The translations under genes and the position numbers were made by a program. The notes beneath the pieces were generated by a model. It was not told the DNA's origin and ran no database searches. It worked only from the letters and a program-made list of their open reading frames with translations. This document shows, piece by piece, positions 17,328-26,685 of a stretch of DNA of 64,000 nt (positions are counted from its first letter, which is position 1; each line of letters opens with the position of its first letter). This DNA is from Gemmatimonadota bacterium (lineage in GTDB: Bacteria; JBHIER01; G020348925): NCBI GenBank assembly GCA_020348925.1, contig CP070758.1:4490241-4554240 (forward strand), in the 5' to 3' direction.

Positions 17328-18206
17328 GTGATATCGAGTATGACCGGTTATGGGCGCGGCGAGTCCTGTACGAATGGCCGCCGGTATATCGTTGAATTGC
17401 GTTCGGAGAACAATAGATTCCTCGATATCTCCTTGCGGCTGCCCAAAACACTGGCTCCTTTGGAGCCAAGGGTGAAGCGTCTTGTTCAAGATTCAGTGAC
17501 TCGCGGTCGGATCTCTGTGTCCTTGAGTGTCGACGGTACCGAGGAGAGTGATCAGAGAATTTCCCTCGATGAAACATCAGTTCGATCCTACTACGATGCT
17601 CTTTCTGAGATGAAAAAAATTTTTAATTTACCAGGAGAGATCAGCCTCGATATTTTGACTCGCCTCCCGAATATATTGAAGTTTGAACCGAAGCAGGAAG
17701 ATATCGAGGAGGAATGGAATCTCTTAGAGCCGGCGCTGCGGACGGCACTCGCGAATTTATCAGAGATGCGTAAGATGGAGGGGGCGCAATTGCAGACTGA
17801 CATGGAGGCGCGTATCAACGTTCTCGAGGGTCTTGTCGAGGACGTGGAAGAGGAAAGTCCGAAGGGAGTTGTCGAGGCCAAAAAGAAACTTGAGGAGAGG
17901 TTAAAATCTCTCCTCGATACCGATCACATCGATCCGCTTCGATTGACCCTTGAAGTTGGATTCATTGCCGAACGGTCTGATGTGACGGAAGAATGCGTTC
18001 GGTTTCACAGCCACAATCAACTTTTCCGCAGCACGTTGCAGGAAGGCGGTCCTATTGGGAAGCGACTCAATTTCTTATTGCAGGAGATGAACAGAGAGGC
18101 CAATACGATGGGATCGAAAGGCTTCAATGCAACCATTTCACATATTGTTGTTCAGATCAAAGAGGAAATTGAAAAACTTCGAGAACAGGTTCAGAATATA
18201 GAGTGA
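17328..18206 (+). CDS. yicC: YicC/YloC family endoribonuclease
   Basis: 292 residues, start GTG with AGGAG 9 nt upstream. The N-terminus has the family signature SSMTGYGRGE, and the C-terminus has ERSDVTEECVRFHSHNQLF, GPIGKRLNFLLQEMNREANT, and the final SKG-(F)NA-(T)ISHIVVQIKEEIEKLREQVQN. YicC proteins are RNA endonucleases or adaptors in RNA turnover. It is the first gene of the long plus-strand housekeeping run, and the yicC-gmk-rpoZ-coaBC order is widely conserved. Confidence 0.96.
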   Translation: MISSMTGYGRGESCTNGRRYIVELRSENNRFLDISLRLPKTLAPLEPRVKRLVQDSVTRGRISVSLSVDGTEESDQRISLDETSVRSYYDALSEMKKIFNLPGEISLDILTRLPNILKFEPKQEDIEEEWNLLEPALRTALANLSEMRKMEGAQLQTDMEARINVLEGLVEDVEEESPKGVVEAKKKLEERLKSLLDTDHIDPLRLTLEVGFIAERSDVTEECVRFHSHNQLFRSTLQEGGPIGKRLNFLLQEMNREANTMGSKGFNATISHIVVQIKEEIEKLREQVQNIE

Positions 18207-18325
18207 CGTCATGTGCGCTGTCACGCGGATATCTTGAGCTCAAACGAAAGAGTAGAAACTCGTTACCTATTCAATGTCCGTACCAGAGAGTTGTTCCCTT
18301 TTCTGAAAAGTGAGCGCATTCAGAG

Positions 18326-18955
18326 ATGACAGATTTTTTGAAGAACTCAGCATTTCCGGTGGTCGTATCCGCACCTTCCGGTGCGGGAAAGACATCAATT
18401 TGTCGAGAGGTCGCTCGGGCACATCCTGATTGTGTTTATTCGATTTCTGTGACGTCTCGCCCTCGTTCGGCCACTGAACAAGACGGTGAAGATTATGTTT
18501 TTATTTCAAAAAAGGAGTTTGAAGAAGATATTCAAAAGGGTCAATTTCTTGAATGGACACAGATCCGAGGCCGTTATTACGGGACCAGGAAACAATCTGT
18601 CGAGGATGCGTTGAAGAAAAGAAAAACAGTCCTGCTGGATCTTGATGTTCATGGGGCTCGGACGATACAGGATGTATATTCAAATACGGTAAGTGTTTAT
18701 ATACTAAGTCCTTCATTGAAGGATCTTGAAAAGAGGTTGAAGGACAGAGGAAGAGATTCGGAGGAGGAGATTGCCTTTCGATTACGGACGGCCACCGAGG
18801 AGATGAAGCATATTGAGGAGTATGATTATGTCATTGTGAATACAATCTTTCGTGAATCGGTTGAACGATTGCGCTGTATCATCGAGGCCGAGAAATGTAA
18901 GATCGAGAGGAAATCGGATGAGTGGATGGCTCTGTTGCAAGTCGAGAGAGCGTGA
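18326..18955 (+). CDS. gmk: Guanylate kinase
   Basis: 209 residues. ATP-dependent phosphorylation of GMP to GDP. The P-loop is SAPSGAGKTS (about 15-24). The GMP-binding segment follows (SVTSRPRSATEQDGEDYVFI, then FLEWTQIRGRYYGT), and the lid region contains RLRTATEEM. The length is normal. Cytosolic; second gene of the yicC-gmk-rpoZ-coaBC cluster. Confidence 0.97.
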   Translation: MTDFLKNSAFPVVVSAPSGAGKTSICREVARAHPDCVYSISVTSRPRSATEQDGEDYVFISKKEFEEDIQKGQFLEWTQIRGRYYGTRKQSVEDALKKRKTVLLDLDVHGARTIQDVYSNTVSVYILSPSLKDLEKRLKDRGRDSEEEIAFRLRTATEEMKHIEEYDYVIVNTIFRESVERLRCIIEAEKCKIERKSDEWMALLQVERA

Positions 18956-19002
18956 GGAGAACATCTCAGGGATCAACTCAATTGAACGGAGGAAAGAGAT
19001 AG

Positions 19003-19278
19003 ATGACTCTTGTATCCTTGGAAGAGATTAAGAAAAGTGTCCCGAATGTATACGAAGCCGTTATGATAGCTGCGAGAGAAGCTCGCAGGATCAATGCGGA
19101 GCGACTGGCTGAAAAAGCTCAGTTCATAGAAGAAGAGGAACCGGTTCAAGAGCAGAATCTCCTGGGGGAGCACGAACAGACCGAAGTGAAGGAGGTGGAA
19201 GAGAAGGTGACGGTGGCAGCATTAAAAAGGCTTGCAGAGGGCAAGGTCGGTTTCTCATTTACGTCTGATGAGGATTGA
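19003..19278 (+). CDS. rpoZ: DNA-directed RNA polymerase omega subunit
   Basis: 91 residues. The omega subunit supports assembly of the beta' subunit. The conserved core is present in divergent form: VPNVYEAVMIAAREARRIN, a long acidic linker (about 47-68), then VTVAALKRLAEGKV. GGAGG lies 10 nt before the ATG. The call leans on position between gmk and coaBC as well as on sequence. Confidence 0.88.
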   Translation: MTLVSLEEIKKSVPNVYEAVMIAAREARRINAERLAEKAQFIEEEEPVQEQNLLGEHEQTEVKEVEEKVTVAALKRLAEGKVGFSFTSDED

Positions 19279-19299
19279 ACCGGGAGGTTGAAAACGAAC

Positions 19300-20493
19300 A
19301 TGTGCACCGGGAAAAATATCCTTTTGGGAGTCACAGGAAGTATCGCTGCCTATAAAAGTGCGGAGTTGGTTCGTGGACTTAAGGTGCGAGGAGCCGATGT
19401 TCATGTTATTATGACACGCTCTGCCCAGAAGTTCATATCGGCTTTGACATTTCAGACACTCTCGGGTCATAGGGTGGTTACGGAAATGTTTCCACAGGAA
19501 GAGATATCCGTTCCTCATATTAAACTGGCGGAGTGGGCGGATGTGATCCTTGTTGCGCCAGCTACGGCAAACATTCTCGGCAAGGTCGCGTCGGGTCTCG
19601 CGGATGACATGTTATCCACGGTCGTTCTTGCCTCAAAGGCCCCCCTCTGTTTTGCTCCTGCCATGAATGCCCGGATGCTGAGCCATCCGGTCGTCGTTGA
19701 TAATATCCGCAAATTGAAGGACCGCGGATGCACCTTTATTGAACCGGAAAGAGGGGAACTTGCCTGCGGAACTATCGGAGAAGGACGTTTGGCCGATCTC
19801 GAAGCGATCATTGACGGCGTGATGACTCTGTGTGATCGTTCCGGACAACTCTCAGGCAAACATGTGCTGGTCACTGCCGGACGAACCGAGGAGCCTCTTG
19901 ATCCGGTGCGGTTCTTGACAAACCCGGCGACGGGGAAAATGGGCTATGCCCTGGCGGAAGCAGCCCACCTCCGGGGTGCAAGGGTGTCGTTGATCAGCGG
20001 TCCAACGCATATCTCGCCACCGCCGGGAATTGACCTTTTCAACGTGAGAACGGCCGAGGAGATGGCCCGGAAGGCCTTTGAACTGTACGAAGAGTGCGAT
20101 ATCGTTCTTATGGCTGCAGCTGTCGCCGATTTTCGGCCAAAAAACTTCTCGACTGAAAAAATAAAGAAGAACGGGGCCGGATTGACGGTGGCGTTGGAAA
20201 GAACAGAGGATATCTTGGCCGATTTCGGTCGACGAAAGAGCGGAAAAATATTGATCGGTTTCGCTCTGGAGACGGATGACGGGGTCGAGAACGCGACGGA
20301 GAAATTGAACTCGAAGAATCTGGATCTTATTGTGCTGAATTGCCTCGGGGAAGAAGGAGCGGGTTTTGGGGGCGATACAAATATTGTGACCCTCATCGAT
20401 CGTTTTCGGAGGATAGAAAAACTGCCGAAACTGACAAAGCGCGATCTCGCGAATAGAATTCTGGATCGGGTCGTGGACCTCGTAAACGAATAA
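19300..20493 (+). CDS. coaBC: Bifunctional phosphopantothenoylcysteine synthetase/decarboxylase
   Basis: 397 residues. Two consecutive steps of coenzyme A synthesis: ligation of cysteine to 4'-phosphopantothenate (CoaB part) and decarboxylation to 4'-phosphopantetheine (CoaC part). The N-terminal flavin domain has LGVTGSIAAYKS, the catalytic His in the segment PHIKLAEWAD, and the PAMNARM motif. The CoaB domain (about 185-395) has VTAGRTEEPLDPVRFLTNPATGKMG (split across the boundary), AAAVADFRPK with the Lys-rich K-IKK stretch, and GFALETD. The frame opens at TTG 19288, but GGGAGG abuts that codon, so the ATG at 19300 is used. Confidence 0.96.
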   Translation: MCTGKNILLGVTGSIAAYKSAELVRGLKVRGADVHVIMTRSAQKFISALTFQTLSGHRVVTEMFPQEEISVPHIKLAEWADVILVAPATANILGKVASGLADDMLSTVVLASKAPLCFAPAMNARMLSHPVVVDNIRKLKDRGCTFIEPERGELACGTIGEGRLADLEAIIDGVMTLCDRSGQLSGKHVLVTAGRTEEPLDPVRFLTNPATGKMGYALAEAAHLRGARVSLISGPTHISPPPGIDLFNVRTAEEMARKAFELYEECDIVLMAAAVADFRPKNFSTEKIKKNGAGLTVALERTEDILADFGRRKSGKILIGFALETDDGVENATEKLNSKNLDLIVLNCLGEEGAGFGGDTNIVTLIDRFRRIEKLPKLTKRDLANRILDRVVDLVNE

Positions 20494-20529
20494 GAGCCTT
20501 TTCTGCAAGTTCTCTAGTATACAAAAGAA

Positions 20530-21204
20530 ATGTCATCGCAAAACATGTGGGAAGTCGTATCGTTGGTAAAAACATATGTTCAGCAGCAAACCGAGCTCGG
20601 CACAGACGAGTGGTATATCGCCAGGCGAATTATGGAAAAACCTGGTCCGACGCGGACACTCTCTCAGTTGTGCCGTGAGGTCAAGGATTGTCGTAACTGT
20701 CATCTGTGGAGGACGAGAACCAATTTCGTCTTCGGGACAGGCCCTGATAACGCCGGTGTCGCCTTCATCGGTGAAGCACCCGGGAAAGATGAAGATCTGC
20801 AAGGGGAACCCTTTGTTGGAAGGGCGGGACAGTTGCTGACACGCATCCTGGAGGCGATCCAATTTCGCCGTGAGGACGTTTTCATTGGGAATATTCTGAA
20901 ATGTCGCCCTCCGGAAAATAGAGATCCGGCACCTGAGGAGATCGAGCAGTGTCTGTCTCTCTTGGAGAAACAGTTACAAATCATAAGACCGAAAATCATC
21001 TGTGCCTTGGGTCGCATTGCTGCCCAGACGCTTCTCCGAACCAGCGCACCCTTGAGTCGACTTCGCGGTAAGGTGCACGACCTATACGGCATGCGGCTTG
21101 TTGTCACGTACCATCCGGCCGCACTTCTTCGAAACCCACATCTGAAGCGGCCCACGTGGGAGGATATGCAACTTCTCAGAAGGGAGTATGATCGCTTGAA
21201 ATGA
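20530..21204 (+). CDS. Family 4 uracil-DNA glycosylase (4Fe-4S)
   Basis: 224 residues. It removes uracil from DNA to start base-excision repair. Motif A is GEAPGKDED, with FVGRAGQLL following, and the C-terminal motif is TYHPAALLRNP. Iron-sulfur ligands are visible as CRNC (C54, C57) and a C-x15-C pair (KCRPPENRDP...EQC), the family 4 pattern. Its 3' end overlaps dnaB by 4 nt (ATGA), so the two are co-translated. Family 4 and family 5 enzymes are related; the GEAPGxxED motif favours family 4. Confidence 0.93.
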   Translation: MSSQNMWEVVSLVKTYVQQQTELGTDEWYIARRIMEKPGPTRTLSQLCREVKDCRNCHLWRTRTNFVFGTGPDNAGVAFIGEAPGKDEDLQGEPFVGRAGQLLTRILEAIQFRREDVFIGNILKCRPPENRDPAPEEIEQCLSLLEKQLQIIRPKIICALGRIAAQTLLRTSAPLSRLRGKVHDLYGMRLVVTYHPAALLRNPHLKRPTWEDMQLLRREYDRLK

Positions 21205-22607
21205 GACGGGGGATTCTAAAATCTTCGAATTCTTTGAAAGATGTGGTTGAGCGCGTTCCCCCACAGGCCCTGGAGGTGGAAGGGGCTGTTCTGGGAGCGA
21301 TGATGTTGGAAAAGGAGGCGGTGGCCAAAACGATTGAACTCCTCGACAAATCATGCTTTTATTCGGAGAAGCATGGTAAAATTTTCGAAGTCATCGTCTC
21401 TCTGTATGACCGAAACGAACCTGCCGATCTCGTCACTGTCTCTGAAGAATTGAAGAGACGAAAGGAGTTGGATGAAATAGGCGGGCCTCTCTATTTGACG
21501 TCCCTTGTTGAAAGTACGCCCACCGCGGCAAATGTGGTCTATCATGCCAAAATTATTTTGGAAAAATCGTTACTCAGGAAACTGATTGCGGCCGCCACGC
21601 AGATCGCCTCGGAAGGTTTTGAAGGAACGGAGGACCCTCAGGATCTCTTGGATAGGGCCGAACAGATGATCTTCAACTTGGCTGAAAAGCGACTCCGCAA
21701 GGGGTTCGATCCCCTCCGTGACATCCTCCATGATACGTTTGAGTCCATTGAGAAGTTCCATGAACGGAAGGGACATGTGATCGGTGTGCCGACCGGTTTT
21801 TTCTCTCTGGATGAGCTGACAGCCGGATTCCAACCTTCCGATCTCATCGTCATCGCCGGCAGGCCTTCCATGGGGAAAACCGCCTTCGCGCTGTGCATCG
21901 CCCGACATGCCGCGGTCGAAGCGAAAATTCCTGTGGCCATTTTCAGTTTGGAAATGGCTTCGTACCAGCTTGCACAGCGCATGCTCTGTGCTGAGGCCCG
22001 AGTCGACGCCCATCGAGTTCGAACAGGACGGCTCCCTGACGAGGATTGGTCGCGACTCAGCATCAGTGTGGGGGCTTTGGCCGAAGCTCCCATCTTTATC
22101 GATGATACCCCTTCTGCGAGCGTCCTTGAAATTCGATCAAAGGCCCGAAGGCTCATGACCGAACATGACATCGGGCTCATCATTATTGACTATCTTCAGC
22201 TTATGAAGGGGCCACAGGCGGCCGAAAGCCGCCAACAGGAAATTTCGGAAATCTCCCGTTCCCTGAAGGCCATGGCCAAAGAATTGAACGTCCCCGTTGT
22301 CGCGCTTTCCCAATTATCGAGAGCTGTGGAAGTGCGGGGAGGAAAGAGGCGACCCATCCTGTCAGATTTGAGGGAATCCGGTGCCATCGAACAAGATGCC
22401 GATATGGTCCTTTTTCTCTACAGACCGGAATTGTATGATCTGAAGGATGAGAAGACCGGCGAAGCTCTCGAGGGACGCGCCGAGGTCATTATAGGAAAAC
22501 AGCGAAACGGTCCTGTGGGCACAGTACGATTATCATTTGTCAAAGAGTATGCGAGGTTCGAGAATCCCGCCTTTGAGGAAGGTCCCCCTCCTTTCGAGGA
22601 ATTCTAA
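21201..22607 (+). CDS. dnaB: Replicative DNA helicase
   Basis: 468 residues. Hexameric 5'-3' helicase of the replication fork. The N-terminal domain (about 15-120) starts PPQALEVEGAVLGAMML. The RecA-like domain has Walker A in AGRPSMGKTAFAL, Walker B in IGLIIIDYLQLM, SQLSRAVEVRGGKRRPILSDLRESGAIEQDADMV (given here in pieces along the conserved H3 region), and the C-terminal KQRNGPVGTVRLSF. No intein. It overlaps the UDG gene and the next gene by a few bases. Confidence 0.97.
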   Translation: MRRGILKSSNSLKDVVERVPPQALEVEGAVLGAMMLEKEAVAKTIELLDKSCFYSEKHGKIFEVIVSLYDRNEPADLVTVSEELKRRKELDEIGGPLYLTSLVESTPTAANVVYHAKIILEKSLLRKLIAAATQIASEGFEGTEDPQDLLDRAEQMIFNLAEKRLRKGFDPLRDILHDTFESIEKFHERKGHVIGVPTGFFSLDELTAGFQPSDLIVIAGRPSMGKTAFALCIARHAAVEAKIPVAIFSLEMASYQLAQRMLCAEARVDAHRVRTGRLPDEDWSRLSISVGALAEAPIFIDDTPSASVLEIRSKARRLMTEHDIGLIIIDYLQLMKGPQAAESRQQEISEISRSLKAMAKELNVPVVALSQLSRAVEVRGGKRRPILSDLRESGAIEQDADMVLFLYRPELYDLKDEKTGEALEGRAEVIIGKQRNGPVGTVRLSFVKEYARFENPAFEEGPPPFEEF

Positions 22608-23383
22608 TGGCAGACGATGTATTCATTTTGGGCAGGCGTTGTTTAAACGCCCTTGAACATTTTGGCGAAGCGATGATGTTGCTGGCTCGTATTTTCCGGG
22701 CCTTTCCCATGATCGTCAGAAGCTTTCGCCTGATCTTCAATCAGATGATGGAGATCGGTATTCGCTCGCTCCCCCTGGTCTTCATCACGTCCGTCTTCAC
22801 CGGAGCGGTCACTGCCTGGCAGGCAGAATATCAGATGAAAGAATATGTGCCCATGATATTTTTAGGGACCGGAGTGAGTAAGGCGGTTTTCATCGAATTG
22901 GGACCGGCCTTGACCGCTCTGGTTGTTGCCGGTCGCGTCGGATCCTCGATCGCCGCAGAACTGGGAACCATGCAGGTTACGGAACAGATCGATGCCCTGG
23001 AAACCCTGGCCATCGATCCGGTCCGGTTTCTGGCCTTACCCCGTTTCGTGGCAGGTCTCATTATGTTGCCTATCCTCGTCATTTTCGCAGATTTTTTTGC
23101 CATGGCGGGTGCCGTTGTCGTGGCGACACAGTTGCTCAGTATTACGACTGCGACGTTCTGGGAGGGCGTAAAAATATTTTTTCACGTCCTTGATGTTATG
23201 GCTGGCCTTGTCAAAGCCGTGGCTTTTGGTGGAATCATCGCTTTTATGGGCTGCTATTTCGGGTTCACCACCCGCGGTGGAGCGGAAGGAGTGGGCAAAT
23301 CTACTATCAAGGCCGTGGTCTTTTCATCCGTGCTCATTCTTATCACCGATTACCTTATTGCCACGCTTCTGTTTCGAGTATGA
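22607..23383 (+). CDS. mlaE: MlaE/YrbE-family ABC transporter permease
   Basis: 258 residues with five or so membrane helices. The permease belongs to the MCE-associated ABC systems that move phospholipids or other lipids between inner and outer membrane. The MlaE signature is clear: TSVFTGAVTAWQAEYQ, KAVFIELGPALTALVVAGRVGSS and AAELGTMQVTEQIDALETLA. The gene overlaps dnaB and the ATPase gene by 1-4 nt. No MCE-domain (MlaD) gene follows in this window, which is unusual for the system. Confidence 0.93.
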   Translation: MADDVFILGRRCLNALEHFGEAMMLLARIFRAFPMIVRSFRLIFNQMMEIGIRSLPLVFITSVFTGAVTAWQAEYQMKEYVPMIFLGTGVSKAVFIELGPALTALVVAGRVGSSIAAELGTMQVTEQIDALETLAIDPVRFLALPRFVAGLIMLPILVIFADFFAMAGAVVVATQLLSITTATFWEGVKIFFHVLDVMAGLVKAVAFGGIIAFMGCYFGFTTRGGAEGVGKSTIKAVVFSSVLILITDYLIATLLFRV

Positions 23384-24126
23384 TCGACATCGTTCATGTA
23401 AAGAAGTCGTTTCATGGAGTCCAAGTCCTGGGGGATGTGAACCTCCGGATCAAAAGGGGTCAGGCGACCGTTATTATTGGCCGAAGCGGCTGTGGAAAAT
23501 CCGTGTTGTTGAAACATATCATCGGATTACTGCGACCCGACTCTGGAGAGATTAATATTGACGGTCACGATATTACAAGTTTTTCGAAACGCGAGCTCTT
23601 TGAGCTACGCAAACGGTTTGGGATGCTTTTTCAAGGTGCAGCCCTCTTCGATTCGATGTCGGTGGGTGAGAATGTTGGACTGGGATTGCGTGAGCACACG
23701 GATCTGACCGACGTGGAGATTGCGGCGAAAGTTCGTCAGCGGTTGAAGGAGGTTGGTCTGCCAGGCATTGAGGAGAAAAGGGTGGCCGAGCTTTCAGGCG
23801 GCATGAAAAAGAGGGTTGGCCTTGCCCGGGCTTTGGCCATGGATCCGGATTTTGTCCTGTTCGACGAACCGACCACAGGCCTGGATCCCATTATGGCCGA
23901 TACGATTAATGAGCTCATTTGTGCTCTGAACAGAAAAACGTCGGAGACCATTATTGTGGTCACCCATGATATCGTGAGTGCGTACAAGATTGGGGATCAC
24001 ATTGCCATGCTCTATGAGGGGCAAATCATTTTTAACGGGACACCCGAAGAGACGAAGCATACCGAGAATCCCATTGTTCGACAATTCATCACCGGAAGCT
24101 CGGAGGGCCCTATCCAGGCATTGTAA
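23380..24126 (+). CDS. mlaF: MlaF-family ABC transporter ATP-binding protein
   Basis: 248 residues. ATPase partner of the preceding permease. Walker A is GRSGCGKSVLLKH, the Q-loop MLFQGAALFDSMSVGENV, signature ELSGGMKKRVGLARALA, Walker B FVLFDEPTTGLDP, and the H-loop VVTHD. FQGAALFDS and SGGMKKRV are typical of MlaF rather than generic importers. Start and stop overlap both neighbours (TAATG with radA). Confidence 0.94.
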   Translation: MIDIVHVKKSFHGVQVLGDVNLRIKRGQATVIIGRSGCGKSVLLKHIIGLLRPDSGEINIDGHDITSFSKRELFELRKRFGMLFQGAALFDSMSVGENVGLGLREHTDLTDVEIAAKVRQRLKEVGLPGIEEKRVAELSGGMKKRVGLARALAMDPDFVLFDEPTTGLDPIMADTINELICALNRKTSETIIVVTHDIVSAYKIGDHIAMLYEGQIIFNGTPEETKHTENPIVRQFITGSSEGPIQAL

Positions 24127-25496
24127 TGGCGAACGTGAAGCAAAAATCGATATTTGTGTGTCAGACCTGCGCTTTTACATCCCCCAAGTGGATGGGGAAG
24201 TGTCCGGAGTGCCAAGCGTGGAACACGTTTTCTGAAGAGCCGGCCGAACGTCTCTCGAGACACATCCACACGAAACGGCTGTCACGAGAGACGCTCCCTG
24301 AACCGGTCACGAGCGTCCTGAGCACTGAGGAAAGAAGGCTGAAGACCGACATCGGCGAGTTCGATCGAATACTTGGGGGAGGCATTGTCCCTGGATCCTT
24401 CGTTCTCATCGGTGGTGATCCGGGCATAGGGAAATCGACCCTGCTGCTGCAAGTCAGCCACGCCATAAGTCAGCGCGTGGGACCTGTTCTCTATGTCTCA
24501 GGCGAGGAATCCGTCGAGCAGATCAAGCTGAGGGCCGATCGATTGAACGTCGCGAGTGAGAGACTGCTGCTTCTGTCCGAGACACGTCTCGATTCTTGCC
24601 TCGATCAGGTTCGGAACACGAAACCCGTCATGGCCATCATTGATTCAATACAAACCATGTTTGCATCACATCTGGAGAGCGCTCCAGGAAGTGTGAGTCA
24701 AATTCGTGAGTGTGCCGCTCATCTTATGCATGTTGCAAAAGGTGAACAGATACCGATATGTATTATCGGCCATGTGACGAAGGATGGGTCCCTGGCCGGT
24801 CCCCGTATGTTGGAGCACATGGTTGATACCGTGCTCTATTTCGAGGGAGAGCGCCACCACGCGTTTCGAATTTTGAGGGCCGTGAAAAATCGATTCGGAT
24901 CGACCAACGAGATCGGGGTTTTTGAGATGAAGGCGGCGGGTTTGCGAGAGGTGGCGAATCCTTCGGAGCTCTTACTGGCTGAGCGGCCCGAGCACGTTTC
25001 AGGATCCATCGTCGTGTGCAGCGTTGAGGGGACGAGACCTCTTCTGGTCGAGCTCCAGGCGTTGGTCAGCCCGACCAACTACGGCCTTCCTCAGCGCGTG
25101 GTTTCGGGCATTGATCACCGCCGTCTGTCGCTCTTGATCGCCGTTTTGGAGAAGCGGGCCGAATTAAAATTGGGGGCTCACGATATCTTTGTGAACGTGG
25201 CCGGTGGTGTTCGAATCGATGAGCCCGCCGTTGATCTGGGGACGGTCGCAGCAATTGCTTCAAGTCTCAAGGATGAACCGGTGGACTCCAGAACGGTGGC
25301 CATAGGTGAGGTTGGTTTGGGGGGGGAAGTGCGAGCCGTCAGTCACATTGAAAAAAGGATAGGAGAAGCGGCAAAACTCGGTTTTACCCGATGCGTCTGT
25401 CCGGAGAACAATGTGAAGGGACTGAGAAAGAGAGGCGACCTTGTTGTCGCGGGAGTTCAGACGGTTGCCGAAGCGCTCTGTCTCCTGCTGGATTGA
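24126..25496 (+). CDS. radA: DNA repair protein RadA
   Basis: 456 residues. RecA-related helicase that aids branch migration during recombination. The N-terminal C4 zinc finger is C12/C15/C26/C29 (CQTCAFTSPKWMGKCPEC). Walker A is GDPGIGKSTLLLQ. The RadA-specific KNRFGSTNE motif and a C-terminal Lon-like domain (VNVAGGVRIDEPAVDLG, ALREV-like GEVGLGGEVRAV) are present. Length is standard. The start codon overlaps the mlaF stop. Confidence 0.97.
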   Translation: MANVKQKSIFVCQTCAFTSPKWMGKCPECQAWNTFSEEPAERLSRHIHTKRLSRETLPEPVTSVLSTEERRLKTDIGEFDRILGGGIVPGSFVLIGGDPGIGKSTLLLQVSHAISQRVGPVLYVSGEESVEQIKLRADRLNVASERLLLLSETRLDSCLDQVRNTKPVMAIIDSIQTMFASHLESAPGSVSQIRECAAHLMHVAKGEQIPICIIGHVTKDGSLAGPRMLEHMVDTVLYFEGERHHAFRILRAVKNRFGSTNEIGVFEMKAAGLREVANPSELLLAERPEHVSGSIVVCSVEGTRPLLVELQALVSPTNYGLPQRVVSGIDHRRLSLLIAVLEKRAELKLGAHDIFVNVAGGVRIDEPAVDLGTVAAIASSLKDEPVDSRTVAIGEVGLGGEVRAVSHIEKRIGEAAKLGFTRCVCPENNVKGLRKRGDLVVAGVQTVAEALCLLLD

Positions 25497-25518
25497 GACA
25501 AACCCGGTGTCTGGGAAA

Positions 25519-26637
25519 ATGGACTTGAAATTTACCGTAACAAAGGAGGATATGCACTCTTCGGCCCGCGCAGGGGTATTGTCCACGCCACACGGTGCTG
25601 TCGAGACGCCTGTGTTTATGCCTGTGGGCACACAGGGAACTGTAAAGACGCTCTCTCCCAAGGATTTGAGGGACGCCGGGGCACAAATTGTTTTGGGAAA
25701 CACGTACCATCTCTATTTGAGACCCGGTTCCGATGTGATCGCCGAGGCGGGTGGATTGCATTCCTTTATGAGCTGGGAAGGACCTCTCCTGACGGATAGC
25801 GGTGGGTACCAAGTCTTCAGTTTGGCCGATCTGAACAAAATTACCGAAGATGGGGTGACGTTTCAATCGCATTGGGACGGATCGTACCATCTCTTTACAC
25901 CGGAGAAAGTAATCCAGGTTCAAATCGCCCTGGGGGCGGATATCATAATGATCCTTGATGAATGTACGCCGTACCCATGCTCCTATGAGTATGCGCGACG
26001 GTCCAATGACATGACCCTGCGCTGGGCGCAGAGGTGCCGGATTGAGCATAACAATAAGGACGGTCAGGCATTATTTGGCATTGTTCAAGGGAGTACGTTT
26101 CCGGATCTGAGGGAGAGGAGTGCCAAGGCTTTGGTTGACATTGGGTTTGATGGCTACGCGATCGGCGGTCTGGCGGTGGGTGAACCGAAATCGGTCATGT
26201 ATGAAATGATTGAGGCCGCCGTGGCCCATCTGCCCCAGGGGCACCCTCGATATCTCATGGGGGTCGGAAAGCCTGAGGATCTTGTGCGGGGCGTTTCTTC
26301 GGGGCTGGACATGTTCGATTGTGTCATTCCCACGAGAAACGGCCGTAATGGAACGCTTTTTACGTACCGCGGGAAACTCGTTGTAAAGAATGCGGAATAT
26401 GCAAAAGATTTCGAACCGATCGACCGCACATGTTCCTGTTATACCTGTCGGACCTTCACCAGGGCCTACCTCAGGCACCTTTTTCATGCCGGAGAGATGC
26501 TGGCCCCGAGGCTGGCCACACTCCACAACATTCATTTCTTTTTAGACTTGATGAAACAGATGCGAGAGGCTATATTGGAAGGTTGTTTTCTGAGCTGGCG
26601 CACAGATTTTGAAGAGAACTATGCAAACGAATCATAA
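25519..26637 (+). CDS. tgt: Queuine tRNA-ribosyltransferase
   Basis: 372 residues. It exchanges guanine-34 for preQ1 in tRNAs with GUN anticodons. Conserved elements: HGAVETPVFMPVGTQGTVK near the N-terminus, LGNTYHLYLRPG, the catalytic Asp segment LLTDSGGYQVFSL, second Asp in FDCVIPTRNGRNGT, and the zinc site CSCYTC...H (C x C x2 C, with the His in HLFHAGE). The frame is open to 25441 inside radA, but the ATG at 25519 matches the family's N-terminus. A Shine-Dalgarno is not obvious. Confidence 0.95.
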   Translation: MDLKFTVTKEDMHSSARAGVLSTPHGAVETPVFMPVGTQGTVKTLSPKDLRDAGAQIVLGNTYHLYLRPGSDVIAEAGGLHSFMSWEGPLLTDSGGYQVFSLADLNKITEDGVTFQSHWDGSYHLFTPEKVIQVQIALGADIIMILDECTPYPCSYEYARRSNDMTLRWAQRCRIEHNNKDGQALFGIVQGSTFPDLRERSAKALVDIGFDGYAIGGLAVGEPKSVMYEMIEAAVAHLPQGHPRYLMGVGKPEDLVRGVSSGLDMFDCVIPTRNGRNGTLFTYRGKLVVKNAEYAKDFEPIDRTCSCYTCRTFTRAYLRHLFHAGEMLAPRLATLHNIHFFLDLMKQMREAILEGCFLSWRTDFEENYANES

Positions 26638-26685
26638 CACGGAGAAATCCGGTCGGTTCACGACATTACTGTAGGAGGTGAATCT

